This document shows, one piece after another, positions 1-5,941 of a stretch of DNA of 5,941 nucleotides; positions within the stretch are counted from its first letter, which is position 1, and the number at the start of each line of letters is the position of its first letter. The notes beneath the pieces were generated by a model. The model saw only the letters and a list, made by a program, of their open reading frames with translations. It searched no databases and had not been told where the DNA came from. Origin of the DNA: Bacteroidota bacterium (GTDB lineage Bacteria; Bacteroidota; Bacteroidia; Bacteroidales; UBA10428). The position numbers and the translations under genes are program-made. Location of the stretch: positions 1 through 5,941 of the forward strand of contig JAHEEB010000304.1 of the NCBI GenBank assembly GCA_024640925.1, given 5' to 3'.

Positions 1-2
1 GA

Positions 3-239
3 CAAACTGCAAGTATCTTTTTTTCATACATTATTTTAAAAGGAAAAATTTTAAACAAAGCAACCGGCATAATCGGATTGGTAGCATTTTCATTCTTGCT
101 GATTTTTGAAATCGTTTCATCGTTCATTAATTCATTATATGATGAAGCTATGATATTTGCTATGATTGGCGGATTATCTGCTATTGTTTGGTATGTTCTG
201 GTTGGTTTGGGTTTGCTTAAACAATCAAAAAACAATTGA
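3..239 (+). CDS. C-terminal part of a small integral membrane protein (5' end outside window)
   Basis: An open frame runs from the left edge of the window to a TGA at 237-239, about 78 codons. The visible part is strongly hydrophobic. It begins with the tail of one probable membrane segment (around IFFSYIILKG), then has two clear ones: IIGLVAFSFLLIFEIVSSFI (codons from about position 69) and a C-terminal one ending in IVWYVLVGLGLL. A short polar linker (NSLYDEA) separates them, and the tail is basic and polar (KQSKNN). Helices ending in a W/Y-V-L-V-G-L-G-L-L-type stretch occur in several small four-helix membrane families such as DUF4386, but I cannot assign one from this fragment. The stop overlaps the start of the next gene by two bases, which suggests co-transcription and possibly translational coupling. 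The function is unknown. Confidence 0.6.
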   Translation, partial: QTASIFFSYIILKGKILNKATGIIGLVAFSFLLIFEIVSSFINSLYDEAMIFAMIGGLSAIVWYVLVGLGLLKQSKNN

Positions 240-559
240 AAACAGCAAAAAATTGTTTTACAGGAGATTTAAAGGTATTAATTGATAAAGCAGAAGCTGG
301 CGCCGCCAAAGATGTTGATTTTATAATGAGTAAACTCACAAAGGATACAAGCCTGGCAGATACAAAATATATAGATTTTGCATTGGGCCTTGTTGAAAAT
401 CCTGAAGGTTTTGAACGTATGAAACATTACTTGTTTAATGGAACACAGATACAAAGGAATTATGCCAGTTTGTATTTCAATAGACGGGGAGAGTGGAAGT
501 TTGTAAAAGAAGCCTATGATAAAGGATTAATAGATGAGATACAAGCTTTTGCCCGATAA
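236..559 (+). CDS. Conserved-looking small helical protein of unknown function, TTG start
   Basis: This is a 107-codon frame starting with TTG and ending with TAA. TTG is the only start-like codon between the upstream in-frame stop (218-220) and the internal ATG at about position 326. It overlaps the TGA of the upstream membrane-protein gene (TTGA), which favours a coupled start. The protein is soluble, with no signal peptide or membrane segment, and is predicted to be mostly helical. Charged amphipathic stretches (LIDKAEAGAAKDVDFIMSKL, IDFALGLVENPEGFERM) are followed by a conserved-looking C-terminal block, HYLFNGTQIQRNYASLYFNR. This resembles short HEAT/ARM-like helical hypothetical proteins of Bacteroidota, but that is an impression and no catalytic motif is visible. 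A degraded DNRLRE gene fragment starts within about 10 bases of its stop. Confidence 0.6.
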   Translation: MKTAKNCFTGDLKVLIDKAEAGAAKDVDFIMSKLTKDTSLADTKYIDFALGLVENPEGFERMKHYLFNGTQIQRNYASLYFNRRGEWKFVKEAYDKGLIDEIQAFAR

Positions 560-568
560 GATGGAGGG

Positions 569-800
569 AATAACCAGCCGGCAACAACTTCAGAAAAATC
601 AGGTTGAGCTGCCGGCAAGTACCAGCCAGTTTCAAGATTACACAAACATTGATATTACTGCTCTGGTTCAGGAAATGATCAATGAGCCATCGACAAATTA
701 TGGCTTTATGATTAAATTGAATAATGAAAATTATTACAGAAGCATGTTATTCGCAACCAGCGATTATTCCAATGCAGCAAAACATCCTCACCCGTTATAA
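569..800 (+). pseudogene. Frameshifted C-terminal fragment of a DNRLRE-domain protein
   Basis: DNRLRE domains are beta-rich modules of secreted or surface proteins. Their C-terminal half typically reads like W-N-x-Q-P-A-T-T ... V-x-L-P-A-S-T ... D-I-T-A-L-V-Q ... Y-G-F-M-x-K-L ... Y-R-S-x-x-F-A-S-S-D ... K-H-P. Here the first piece, NNQPATTSE, lies in one frame from 569 to 595. The rest (NQVELPASTSQFQDY, then DITALVQEMINEPSTNYGFM, then YYRSMLFATSDYSNAAKHP) lies in another frame from about 600. The two join if one A is removed from the A-run at 594-598. The last expected beta strand after KHP is missing, and a stop falls at 798-800. No N-terminal half, signal peptide or plausible start exists, because homology begins 10 bases after the previous gene's stop. 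The ATG at 534 gives an open frame over this region, but it lies inside the preceding gene and its first residues do not match the domain. I read this as a decaying remnant. Confidence 0.7.
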
Positions 801-813
801 TTAATTTATCTTT

Positions 814-1206
814 TCAGGTTAATCCGGATAAAGCTTCGACATCTGCAATTGTGAACAATTTCTCTGTATCGAGAAGGAGGATGAATTTTTCTTTTCGTTT
901 AATAACTCCTGAAACATATTGTTTATCAAAGCTTATACCCATTTCCGGAACCGGCTTTATATCGTTGGGGTTTATCTCTATTACATCTTTTACTGCATCG
1001 GCTGTTGAGGCAACAGGTAATTTTTTGCCATGTATGTCGAACTCAAATACAATTACATAATTTTTCATTTTATCGGCTTTTGCAGGGAGGTTAAACCTGC
1101 GACGGGTATCAATTACCGGTAATGTTTCGCCCCGGAAATTTATAATGCCAAGAATATGCTCAGGAGTTTGGGGTACCTGGGTTATTTCTTGCTGCTCTAA
1201 TAACAT
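814..1206 (-). CDS. cheW: CheW-like coupling protein, main part of a gene broken near its 5' end
   Basis: CheW is the cytoplasmic SH3-like adaptor that links chemoreceptors to the CheA P5 domain. This 130-codon frame covers most of it. It has EITQVPQTPEHILGIINFRG (the loop and N-[LF]-R-G motif; R25 here equals E. coli CheW R62), LPVIDTRRRFNLP, a central strand pair (YVIVFEFDIHGKKLPV), VKDVIEINPNDIKPVPEMG, YVSGVIKRKEKFILLLDTEKLF, and a short tail. CheW proteins usually run about 150-160 residues, so this frame lacks about 24 at the N-terminus. Those residues lie directly upstream in a different frame (1255-1202), so ATG 1206 is probably an internal ATG created at the break and not a true start. 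The product would lack strand 1 and the V36/E38-equivalent strand, so normal coupling is unlikely. An intact reading would need a sequencing error or programmed frameshift. It ends 13 bases from the converging DNRLRE fragment. Confidence 0.7.
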   Translation of the reverse strand: MLLEQQEITQVPQTPEHILGIINFRGETLPVIDTRRRFNLPAKADKMKNYVIVFEFDIHGKKLPVASTADAVKDVIEINPNDIKPVPEMGISFDKQYVSGVIKRKEKFILLLDTEKLFTIADVEALSGLT

Positions 1207-1255
1207 TTACAGCAAACAGTTCCTGCCCCAGAACCAACGTTAAATATGTTTCCAT
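1202..1255 (-). pseudogene. cheW: Displaced N-terminal piece of cheW (original start)
   Basis: The - strand from ATG at 1255 encodes METYLTLVLGQELFAVNV, the standard first strand pair of CheW (compare FLVFTLGDEEYGIDI in E. coli CheW). The frame then runs into IRAARNN and reaches a TGA about 16 codons later, while the rest of CheW continues in another frame from about 1200. By alignment to E. coli CheW, ten residues should separate the FAVNV strand from EIT. Only 13 of the expected 30 bases are present, so about 17 bases are missing, which is not a multiple of three. The missing segment corresponds to L-K-V-Q-E-I in E. coli CheW and contains V36 and E38. The ATG lies 17 bp after the stop of the cheA relic and has no obvious Shine-Dalgarno sequence. 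Confidence 0.75.
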
Positions 1256-1272
1256 TTTAATGAATTATAGTT

Positions 1273-1358
1273 TTATTGAGTTATTTTGTATCAAAATTTT
1301 ATCGTCATTAAGTAAGATGGCGAATGTTCCATCGTCTTAAAAAGAATGGTACAATTTA
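1273..1358 (-). pseudogene. cheA: Relic of a cheA 3' end (P5 domain C-terminus)
   Basis: Read on the - strand, this noncoding stretch matches the end of the CheA encoded at 5779-3743. The block DDGTFAILLNDDK aligns with GDGSIAILLDTDK; by my count 28 of 39 bases and 8 of 13 residues are identical. After a one-base insertion and a TGG-to-TGA change, it continues as YKITQ-stop against YEISE-stop, with 18 of 22 bases identical running past the stop codon (TAA at 1275-1273). Upstream, INCTIL fits the CheA motif I-S-G-A-T-I-L, after which one or two further indels break the frame. The similarity fades before about 1358. There is no open frame and no kinase domain, so this is a remnant and not a gene. 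Confidence 0.72.
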
Positions 1359-1419
1359 TCCCAAATTGCGTAATTTCGCATTTAAAGTAAGCAAAACCTA
1401 CGGTGCTTCTTGCAGGCAA

Positions 1420-1453
1420 TAAGCAATCGGAATACTAATATTTCGATTGCTTA
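1420..1453. terminator. Hairpin just downstream of the receptor gene, possible terminator or mRNA 3'-end stem
   Basis: TAAGCAATCG (1420-1429) is a perfect 10-bp inverted repeat of CGATTGCTTA (1444-1453). The pairing extends inward through GAATA/TATTT with one G-T pair, leaving a four-base loop (CTAA). It lies 12 bases after the receptor stop codon, a usual place for an end-of-gene stem on the - strand. No T-run follows it on the - strand, so classical intrinsic termination is uncertain. On that strand the inner pair is also a C-A mismatch. Confidence 0.5.
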
Positions 1454-1465
1454 ATCCTGGTATCT

Positions 1466-3628
1466 TTAAAAAGATTCGAAATTAGTATCCTTTGAGTCTC
1501 CATCTTTTATTTTCTGTACACCCTTGTAAATATTTCCTTTTTTCTCAGACGTTGTTTCTGTAAAATGCTTTTTTTCTTCACGCCTTATTTTTTTACCTGT
1601 ATTAAAAAACGAAATTGCCTCGAGCAAAGCTTCTGCCTGACTATTCAGCTCTTCTGATGTAGAACTCATTTCTTCAGCAGATGCTGAATTCTGTTGTGTT
1701 ACCTGCGAAAGCTGTTCAATGGCTTTTGCTATTTGAGTAACACCCGAACTTTGTTCGGAACTTGCTGCAGCTATTTCCTGTATTAGGGTTGCCGTACGCT
1801 GTATCTCGGGAATTAATTTTGCCATCTTTTCCCCACCTTCCTGCGTAAGTTTTAGACTTGTGGCAGAAAGTGAGTTTATTTCAACAGCTGCTTTTTGGCT
1901 TGTTTCAGCAAGTTTTCGCACCTCGGCAGCTACAACTGCAAATCCTTTACCATGTTCTCCGGCACGGGCTGCTTCTATTGCTGCGTTTATTGCCAGAATA
2001 TCGGTTTTTTCAGCAATATCATTAACAACTCTAATTTTCTCAGCAATTAATGTGATTCCTTCAAGGGATTTTTGGGAAGCTTCGTTTACTTCTAAAACGC
2101 CTAATGCTGCAGCCGAAGCAATCTTTTCAGTTTGCAAGGCGTTTTCTGTATTTTGCTGAATGGTAGCCGTCATTTGTTCAACAGATGATGATACTTCTTC
2201 TGATGACGAGGCTTGTTCGTTTGCACCCGATGCAATTTGAATGGAGGCGCTGCTTAATTGCCCGCTTCCGGATGATACATTCTCCGAAGATTCCATAATC
2301 TGAGCAACAATATTGTTTAAACGAAGGACCATTTCGTTTAAAGCACCCATTAATTCATCTTTGTCCGAGCGTTTATCCAACACTACGGTTAAGTCGCCAT
2401 TTGCTACCAGCTTAGCTTTTTCTGTAATTTGTACCAATGTTCTTGATAATAGAATAACAGAAGGCATTAAGGTGTCTTTTTCCGATCTTTTGCCAATCTT
2501 TTCCAGATCAACCAAATCTCCCAAATCTCCTTTTGAAATATTTTCAATGATATTAATAGTATGTGTTACCCGCAAATTAACATTATTAATAGATTGAGCT
2601 ACTTCAGCAAAAATCCCCTGATATTTTCCTTCAACTTTTGTCGAGTAATCGTTTACAGCCATTTTTTGCAATATTGAGCTAGCTTCTACCAGACCGTCTA
2701 AACCGTCGATACATTGGTTCAGACTGTTTTTAAGCGTGTCAAAATCACCATTATATTTCTCGGTAATTTTCTCAGGAATCTCGCCTTTTGATATTTTGTT
2801 CAAATAGTTAATGGCTAACGTTAACGGTCCAATAACTCTATCCAGAATTTCATTAATTCCTATAGGAATTTGTCTGAATTCCAAATTGGTTTTTTCCGGA
2901 TTGGCTCTTGTTGTTAATATACCATTTTTAGCTGCTTCTATGAGAGCAGTAATTTCTTTCATTAAATTATTCAGAATATTACTGATATTTTTCGATAAGA
3001 ATATTAAAAAGAAAATAATGATTATTATAGCAATACTTAAGGTAATGTAAATAGAGCGTATTGTGGAAGTCGAAGTATTGTCATACAATTTGTCACCCTC
3101 AAAACTTTCGGATTGAATGCTTTTAGAAATTTTATCCAATGCTGCTGAAACTATCGAAACCAGACTATCAATTTTAGCATCATATGTTTCTAATGTGGTT
3201 TTCATGTTTTCTGAATAGGTGGTTGTATTAAATAAAAGTGGTATCATTTTTACTTCAAAAGTTTCTTCTATTTCAGCATAATTTTCTTTCGCATCCTTTA
3301 ATAGTTCTCGTTCTATGTCGTTATCGACAATAGTGTCGAGTATTTTAAAATCGTTTTTTGCCGTTTCTTTCTGTAAATCCCATGCTTTTTTTGTCTCGGT
3401 CTCGTCCCTGTTTATTTCGGCATCAGCTATAATTCCATAACAATTCATTGCTAAATCTGATATGTCGGCCGTAGTAGTCGATTCAACAGACATTTCCGCA
3501 CCTTCGTCCTGAATTGATGCAAGTTTTTGCATACGGTTAATCTGGTACAAAGACAAGATGATAAAAATCAGAACTACTAGGGCAAATGCCATTACTACTT
3601 TTTGAACAATTCGTAATCTGTTTATCAT
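1466..3628 (-). CDS. Methyl-accepting chemotaxis protein with poly-HAMP module and C-terminal pentapeptide
   Basis: This is an inner-membrane chemoreceptor of 720 residues that controls CheA. Domains in order: a short basic N-terminus; TM1 at about 9-29; a helical periplasmic domain at about 30-190 (four-helix-bundle type, acidic, no PAS or Cache motifs seen); TM2 at about 193-212; then several HAMP-like units. Units 1 and 2 have the poly-HAMP signature [18 protein letters not shown] and [18 protein letters not shown] (252-296). Later units have ISKGDL (364-369) and [10 protein letters not shown] (408-417). The signalling coiled coil spans about 440-675. Its conserved tip, [21 protein letters not shown] (540-560) followed by [15 protein letters not shown], is intact. 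Glutamate-rich helices on both arms (for example [17 protein letters not shown] and [14 protein letters not shown]) are likely methylation regions. After a charged linker of about 40 residues the protein ends in NFESF, which fits the CheR/CheB tether. The ATG start is supported by AGGAGG seven bases upstream. The ligand is unknown. Confidence 0.93.
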   Translation of the reverse strand: MINRLRIVQKVVMAFALVVLIFIILSLYQINRMQKLASIQDEGAEMSVESTTTADISDLAMNCYGIIADAEINRDETETKKAWDLQKETAKNDFKILDTIVDNDIERELLKDAKENYAEIEETFEVKMIPLLFNTTTYSENMKTTLETYDAKIDSLVSIVSAALDKISKSIQSESFEGDKLYDNTSTSTIRSIYITLSIAIIIIIFFLIFLSKNISNILNNLMKEITALIEAAKNGILTTRANPEKTNLEFRQIPIGINEILDRVIGPLTLAINYLNKISKGEIPEKITEKYNGDFDTLKNSLNQCIDGLDGLVEASSILQKMAVNDYSTKVEGKYQGIFAEVAQSINNVNLRVTHTINIIENISKGDLGDLVDLEKIGKRSEKDTLMPSVILLSRTLVQITEKAKLVANGDLTVVLDKRSDKDELMGALNEMVLRLNNIVAQIMESSENVSSGSGQLSSASIQIASGANEQASSSEEVSSSVEQMTATIQQNTENALQTEKIASAAALGVLEVNEASQKSLEGITLIAEKIRVVNDIAEKTDILAINAAIEAARAGEHGKGFAVVAAEVRKLAETSQKAAVEINSLSATSLKLTQEGGEKMAKLIPEIQRTATLIQEIAAASSEQSSGVTQIAKAIEQLSQVTQQNSASAEEMSSTSEELNSQAEALLEAISFFNTGKKIRREEKKHFTETTSEKKGNIYKGVQKIKDGDSKDTNFESF

Positions 3629-3635
3629 AATTTTT

Positions 3636-3641
3636 CCTCCT
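3636..3641 (-). promoter_or_regulatory. Strong Shine-Dalgarno site of the receptor gene
   Basis: The - strand reads AGGAGG, then seven bases, then ATG at 3628. This is a near-ideal ribosome binding site that fixes the receptor start. It stands out because the other genes here have no comparable site. Members of Bacteroidota generally use Shine-Dalgarno pairing little. Confidence 0.75.
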
Positions 3642-3742
3642 GATGTATTTTAATTTAAAATTTTTAGAAAATAGTTCAACATTAAAATATGAAAGGAATT
3701 CTGGGTCTGTAAGTATGATAAATTGTGCGATTAGAATCAGAT

Positions 3743-5779
3743 TTATTCAGATATTTCGTACCAAAGTTTATCGGTATCGAGTAAAATTGCGATACTGCCA
3801 TCGCCTAACAGACTGGCTCCGGAAAGGAACTTTATGTGATTGAAAGTTTTACCCAAAGGTTTAATTACTGCCTGGTATTCACCAATAATATGATCGGCAA
3901 CTATAGCATATCGCCTGCCTTGTTTGTTGATGATAATTAGTTTTTCGGTTTCGTTCCTGGTTGTTGTCTCATTAAAGAATGTTGTCCTTAAGTTGAGGAA
4001 GGGTATAAGGGAATTATTAAATTCCACCAGTTGATTTTGCCGGTTTAAGAGGTTTTCCTGTGGTTCGAGCCAGCAGGTTTCTATATCTTCAATTGGAATA
4101 GCAAAGGTAATTTTTCCTGATGTAATAAGGAGTGTATCAATAATGGAAATAGATTGCTGGAGTTTTAAAGAAAATGATGAACCTTTTCCCAATTCCGATT
4201 CAACTTGAATTTCTCCACGTATCCCCTGAATTTTTTTTAGTACAACATCCATTCCCACGCCACGGCCAGATACATTACTAAGACTTTCGGCGGTTGAAAA
4301 ACCAGGCAAGAAGATTAAGTCATATATTTCTTTTTGACTAAGCGGTGTGCCTTCAGGAATGAACCCTTTTTCAATAGCTTTCTTCATGATGTAATTGCTA
4401 TCAATACCATTACCATCATCGCTAATAGTAATGTATACATAATTGCCGGTTTTGTGCGCTTCAAAGCGTATAATACCTGTTTCGGGTTTGCCTCTTTCTA
4501 CTCTTTTTTCAGGTAATTCAATCCCATGGTCAATGCAATTACGAATTAGGTGCATAACTGGTTCGTCAAGGGCATCGATAATCGTCTTGTCAAGTTCGGT
4601 ATCATCCCCAATAATTTCAAATTCAATGTTTTTTCTTAATTGTTTAGATAGATCGCGAATCAGTCTTTTAAATTTGTGGAGCATCATGCTTAGCGATACT
4701 AACCGCAAAGCCAGTGCGTTTTCGCCAAAAAGCTTCGACAATTTCTCGATTTTTTCAGCAGCATCCAGTGCTTTTTGTTCGTTTTGCTTCTTTAATGCAA
4801 GCAATAACTCCGATTTGGTTGTCACCAACTCGCTTACGAGGTACATTAGCATATCGAGTTTTGATGCTTCAACATTAATATGTGTAGTAGAGTCTTTTCT
4901 GATAATGCTGGCTTTTTCATCTCTGGGTACGTTTTGACTTTGCCTGAGTTCCTTGGTGATTTCACTTGTTTTTCGGCCTGAAGGAACAGGAAGTAATTCT
5001 GTTGAATTCTCTTTCGATTTATTGATGAGGAATTCTTCTCTCTGTTTAAACGATTCAGGATCAAAAATATCAAAATCAGCAATTTTAATTATTTTACAGA
5101 AATCCATTATAAACATTAAAGCACTTTCTATATCATCATAGGTCTTGTCTGTTACTAAAAATATGATATAGTATTGGTCTTTTCCAGTGTCTGAATCGGA
5201 AGGTTTATCATAAAACCAGTACTTGCCGAGTTCGAATAAATCATGAAATGTATAGGCCAGGTTTACACATCGCTGAATAAGTTTGTCATCAGGGTAAAAA
5301 AATATATTCCAGGTAGCAATTGAATGTATATTGGAAACAACAGGGGCAAATTCCTGTTTTTCTGTATTTATTTCCCCGGAACTCTGTTTAAGAGCAATTA
5401 TTTTTTCTTTTAAAAGCTGATGTTGTTCAATGTTCGATTGGTTAACCATGGTTTCGTCGGAGAGCAGTTCACGAACATGATCGGCGGCATCCAAAGTTAT
5501 ATCGATTAGAGGGCCGGTAATTTCAAGTTTAAAGTTACGCACTAAATCATAGATGCTCTCGATTTCATGAGTTATTTCCACAATTTTGTCGAAACCATAC
5601 ATGCCGCTTGCACCCTTTATTGTGTGCATTACCCGAAAAGCCTCATTGATAAAATGGATGTTTTGAGGATCCTTTTCAAGTTCAAGGATAATACCATCAA
5701 GATTTGTTAATAACGAACCGGCTTCGTTAATAAAGACCTTTTTAAATTGTCCTATATCAGTTTTACTTGATTTTTTCAC
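3743..5779 (-). CDS. cheA: Chemotaxis histidine kinase CheA
   Basis: CheA autophosphorylates on its Hpt domain and passes phosphate to CheY/CheB-type regulators under receptor and CheW control, in the cytoplasm at receptor arrays. The 678-residue product is complete. P1 (Hpt) spans about 5-130 with the phosphoacceptor H52 in HTIKGASG. A P2-like linker domain (about 155-235, WNIFFYPDDKL to MDFCKIIKI) is followed by a charged linker. P3 dimerisation helices lie at about 300-370 (VEASKLDMLMYLVSELV). The P4 kinase has N-box HLIRNCIDHGIE (410-421), G1 DDGNGID (454-460), F-box PGFSTAE (492-498), G2 GRGVGMDVV (505-513) and a GKGSSFSLKL ending. P5, the CheW-like domain, spans about 545-675. All ATP-site boxes are intact, so an active kinase is expected. 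The start codon is GTG; no ATG lies between it and the upstream in-frame stop at 5809-5807. The gene begins 5 bp after the response-regulator stop, so the two are probably one operon. A degenerate copy of its last codons sits near 1273-1358. Confidence 0.95.
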   Translation of the reverse strand: MKKSSKTDIGQFKKVFINEAGSLLTNLDGIILELEKDPQNIHFINEAFRVMHTIKGASGMYGFDKIVEITHEIESIYDLVRNFKLEITGPLIDITLDAADHVRELLSDETMVNQSNIEQHQLLKEKIIALKQSSGEINTEKQEFAPVVSNIHSIATWNIFFYPDDKLIQRCVNLAYTFHDLFELGKYWFYDKPSDSDTGKDQYYIIFLVTDKTYDDIESALMFIMDFCKIIKIADFDIFDPESFKQREEFLINKSKENSTELLPVPSGRKTSEITKELRQSQNVPRDEKASIIRKDSTTHINVEASKLDMLMYLVSELVTTKSELLLALKKQNEQKALDAAEKIEKLSKLFGENALALRLVSLSMMLHKFKRLIRDLSKQLRKNIEFEIIGDDTELDKTIIDALDEPVMHLIRNCIDHGIELPEKRVERGKPETGIIRFEAHKTGNYVYITISDDGNGIDSNYIMKKAIEKGFIPEGTPLSQKEIYDLIFLPGFSTAESLSNVSGRGVGMDVVLKKIQGIRGEIQVESELGKGSSFSLKLQQSISIIDTLLITSGKITFAIPIEDIETCWLEPQENLLNRQNQLVEFNNSLIPFLNLRTTFFNETTTRNETEKLIIINKQGRRYAIVADHIIGEYQAVIKPLGKTFNHIKFLSGASLLGDGSIAILLDTDKLWYEISE

Positions 5780-5784
5780 GATTA

Positions 5785-5941
5785 TTATTTTTCTTCTAAT
5801 TGCACATTATCCGGAAAGTAAAGCTGACCTGCCAAAACTGTGTTTATGGCAGTTTTTAGTTCAGTAAAAATATTATTCTTAAAAATGCATCCTTTAAAAC
5901 CTGCGCCAATCAGACTTTCCAGGTATACCCTTTCAACATGC
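5785..5941 (-). CDS. C-terminal end of a receiver-domain response regulator (5' part outside window)
   Basis: The last 51 codons are visible, ending in TAA at 5787-5785. The sequence VERVYLESLIGAGFKGCIFKNNIFTELKTAI matches alpha4-beta5-alpha5 of a receiver domain. G-A-G-F-K-G-C-I-F-K corresponds to the A-G-A-x-G-Y-L-L-K pattern common in NarL/FixJ-type receivers, with the conserved lysine after beta5. The protein ends about 15 residues after the last receiver helix (TVLAGQLYFPDNVQLEEK), so no output domain follows on the C-terminal side. The phosphorylated aspartate lies outside the window. Placed 5 bp before cheA, it could be a CheY-like target or phosphate sink of that kinase, but a domain upstream of the receiver cannot be excluded. 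Confidence 0.7.
   Translation of the reverse strand, partial: HVERVYLESLIGAGFKGCIFKNNIFTELKTAINTVLAGQLYFPDNVQLEEK

Noticed and set aside
577..618. GCCGGCAA occurring twice as a direct repeat
   Set aside because: Both copies fall in coding positions of the DNRLRE fragment (QPAT and LPAS codons) and are too short to suggest a mobile-element duplication.
534..800. 88-codon open frame as an independent gene
   Set aside because: Its ATG lies inside the preceding gene, its first 20 or so residues do not belong to the DNRLRE domain, and the true upstream part of the domain (NNQPATTSE) is in another frame. It is treated as a pseudogene fragment.
1359..1419. Further upstream extension of the cheA relic
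   Set aside because: One frame reads YFKCEITQFG, but I cannot align it to CheA beyond chance, so the relic is ended at about 1358.
1860..3050. Several + strand open frames (1860-2159, 2313-2597, 2811-3050)
   Set aside because: All are antisense shadows of the receptor gene, whose frame is intact and matches its family throughout.
3629..3742. Possible promoter or terminator in the 114-bp cheA-receptor gap
   Set aside because: It is AT-rich, but I found no convincing Bacteroidota -7/-33 pair (TAnnTTTG with TTTG) and no stable hairpin. Only the Shine-Dalgarno site is supported.
4443..4937. Open frame of 164 codons on the + strand
   Set aside because: It lies wholly antisense to the conserved P3/P4 part of CheA. 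Its composition is the low-complexity Ser/Phe/Ile-rich pattern expected of a reverse frame, with no recognisable domain.
4846..5082. 78-codon - strand open frame in another frame of cheA
   Set aside because: It overlaps the CheA linker region in an alternative frame and has no domain features or start signal.

Overview
The window is AT-rich and looks like Bacteroidota DNA. The evidence is a Bacteroidota-style DNRLRE-domain fragment, the style of the CheA linker domain, and mostly weak ribosome binding sites. This assignment rests on protein style only and is not proven. I see no new defence, mobile or biosynthetic system. What stands out is a chemotaxis locus with clear signs of rearrangement and gene decay.

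Layout. On the + strand at the left are the 3' end of a small membrane protein (3-239) and an overlapping small helical protein of unknown function (236-559, TTG start). Directly after its stop lies a frameshifted C-terminal fragment of a DNRLRE-domain protein (569-800). Everything to the right is on the - strand and reads right to left: the end of a receiver-domain response regulator (5941-5785), an intact CheA histidine kinase (5779-3743, GTG start, 5 bp after the regulator), a 720-residue poly-HAMP chemoreceptor (3628-1466, strong Shine-Dalgarno), a hairpin (1453-1420), a short degenerate copy of a cheA 3' end (about 1358-1273), and a cheW broken by an out-of-frame deletion near its start (1255-814).

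How the genes work together. The receptor senses a periplasmic signal through a helical domain and passes it through stacked HAMP units to its cytoplasmic tip. There it would control CheA through a CheW coupler. CheA would phosphorylate a response regulator, possibly the one encoded just upstream. The receptor ends in NFESF, which fits the CheR/CheB docking pentapeptide, so adaptation enzymes should be encoded elsewhere. The local cheW has lost about 17 nt that include the positions equivalent to E. coli CheW V36 and E38. If this is not a sequencing error, a coupler must be supplied from another locus.

History. The cheA relic matches the end of the local CheA through the stop codon and sits 17 bp before the original cheW ATG. 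The ancestral order was therefore probably cheA-cheW. The order now seen, full cheA, receptor, cheA 3' scrap, cheW, is what insertion or partial tandem duplication at the cheA 3' end would leave. Between 560 and 1465 nothing appears fully intact.
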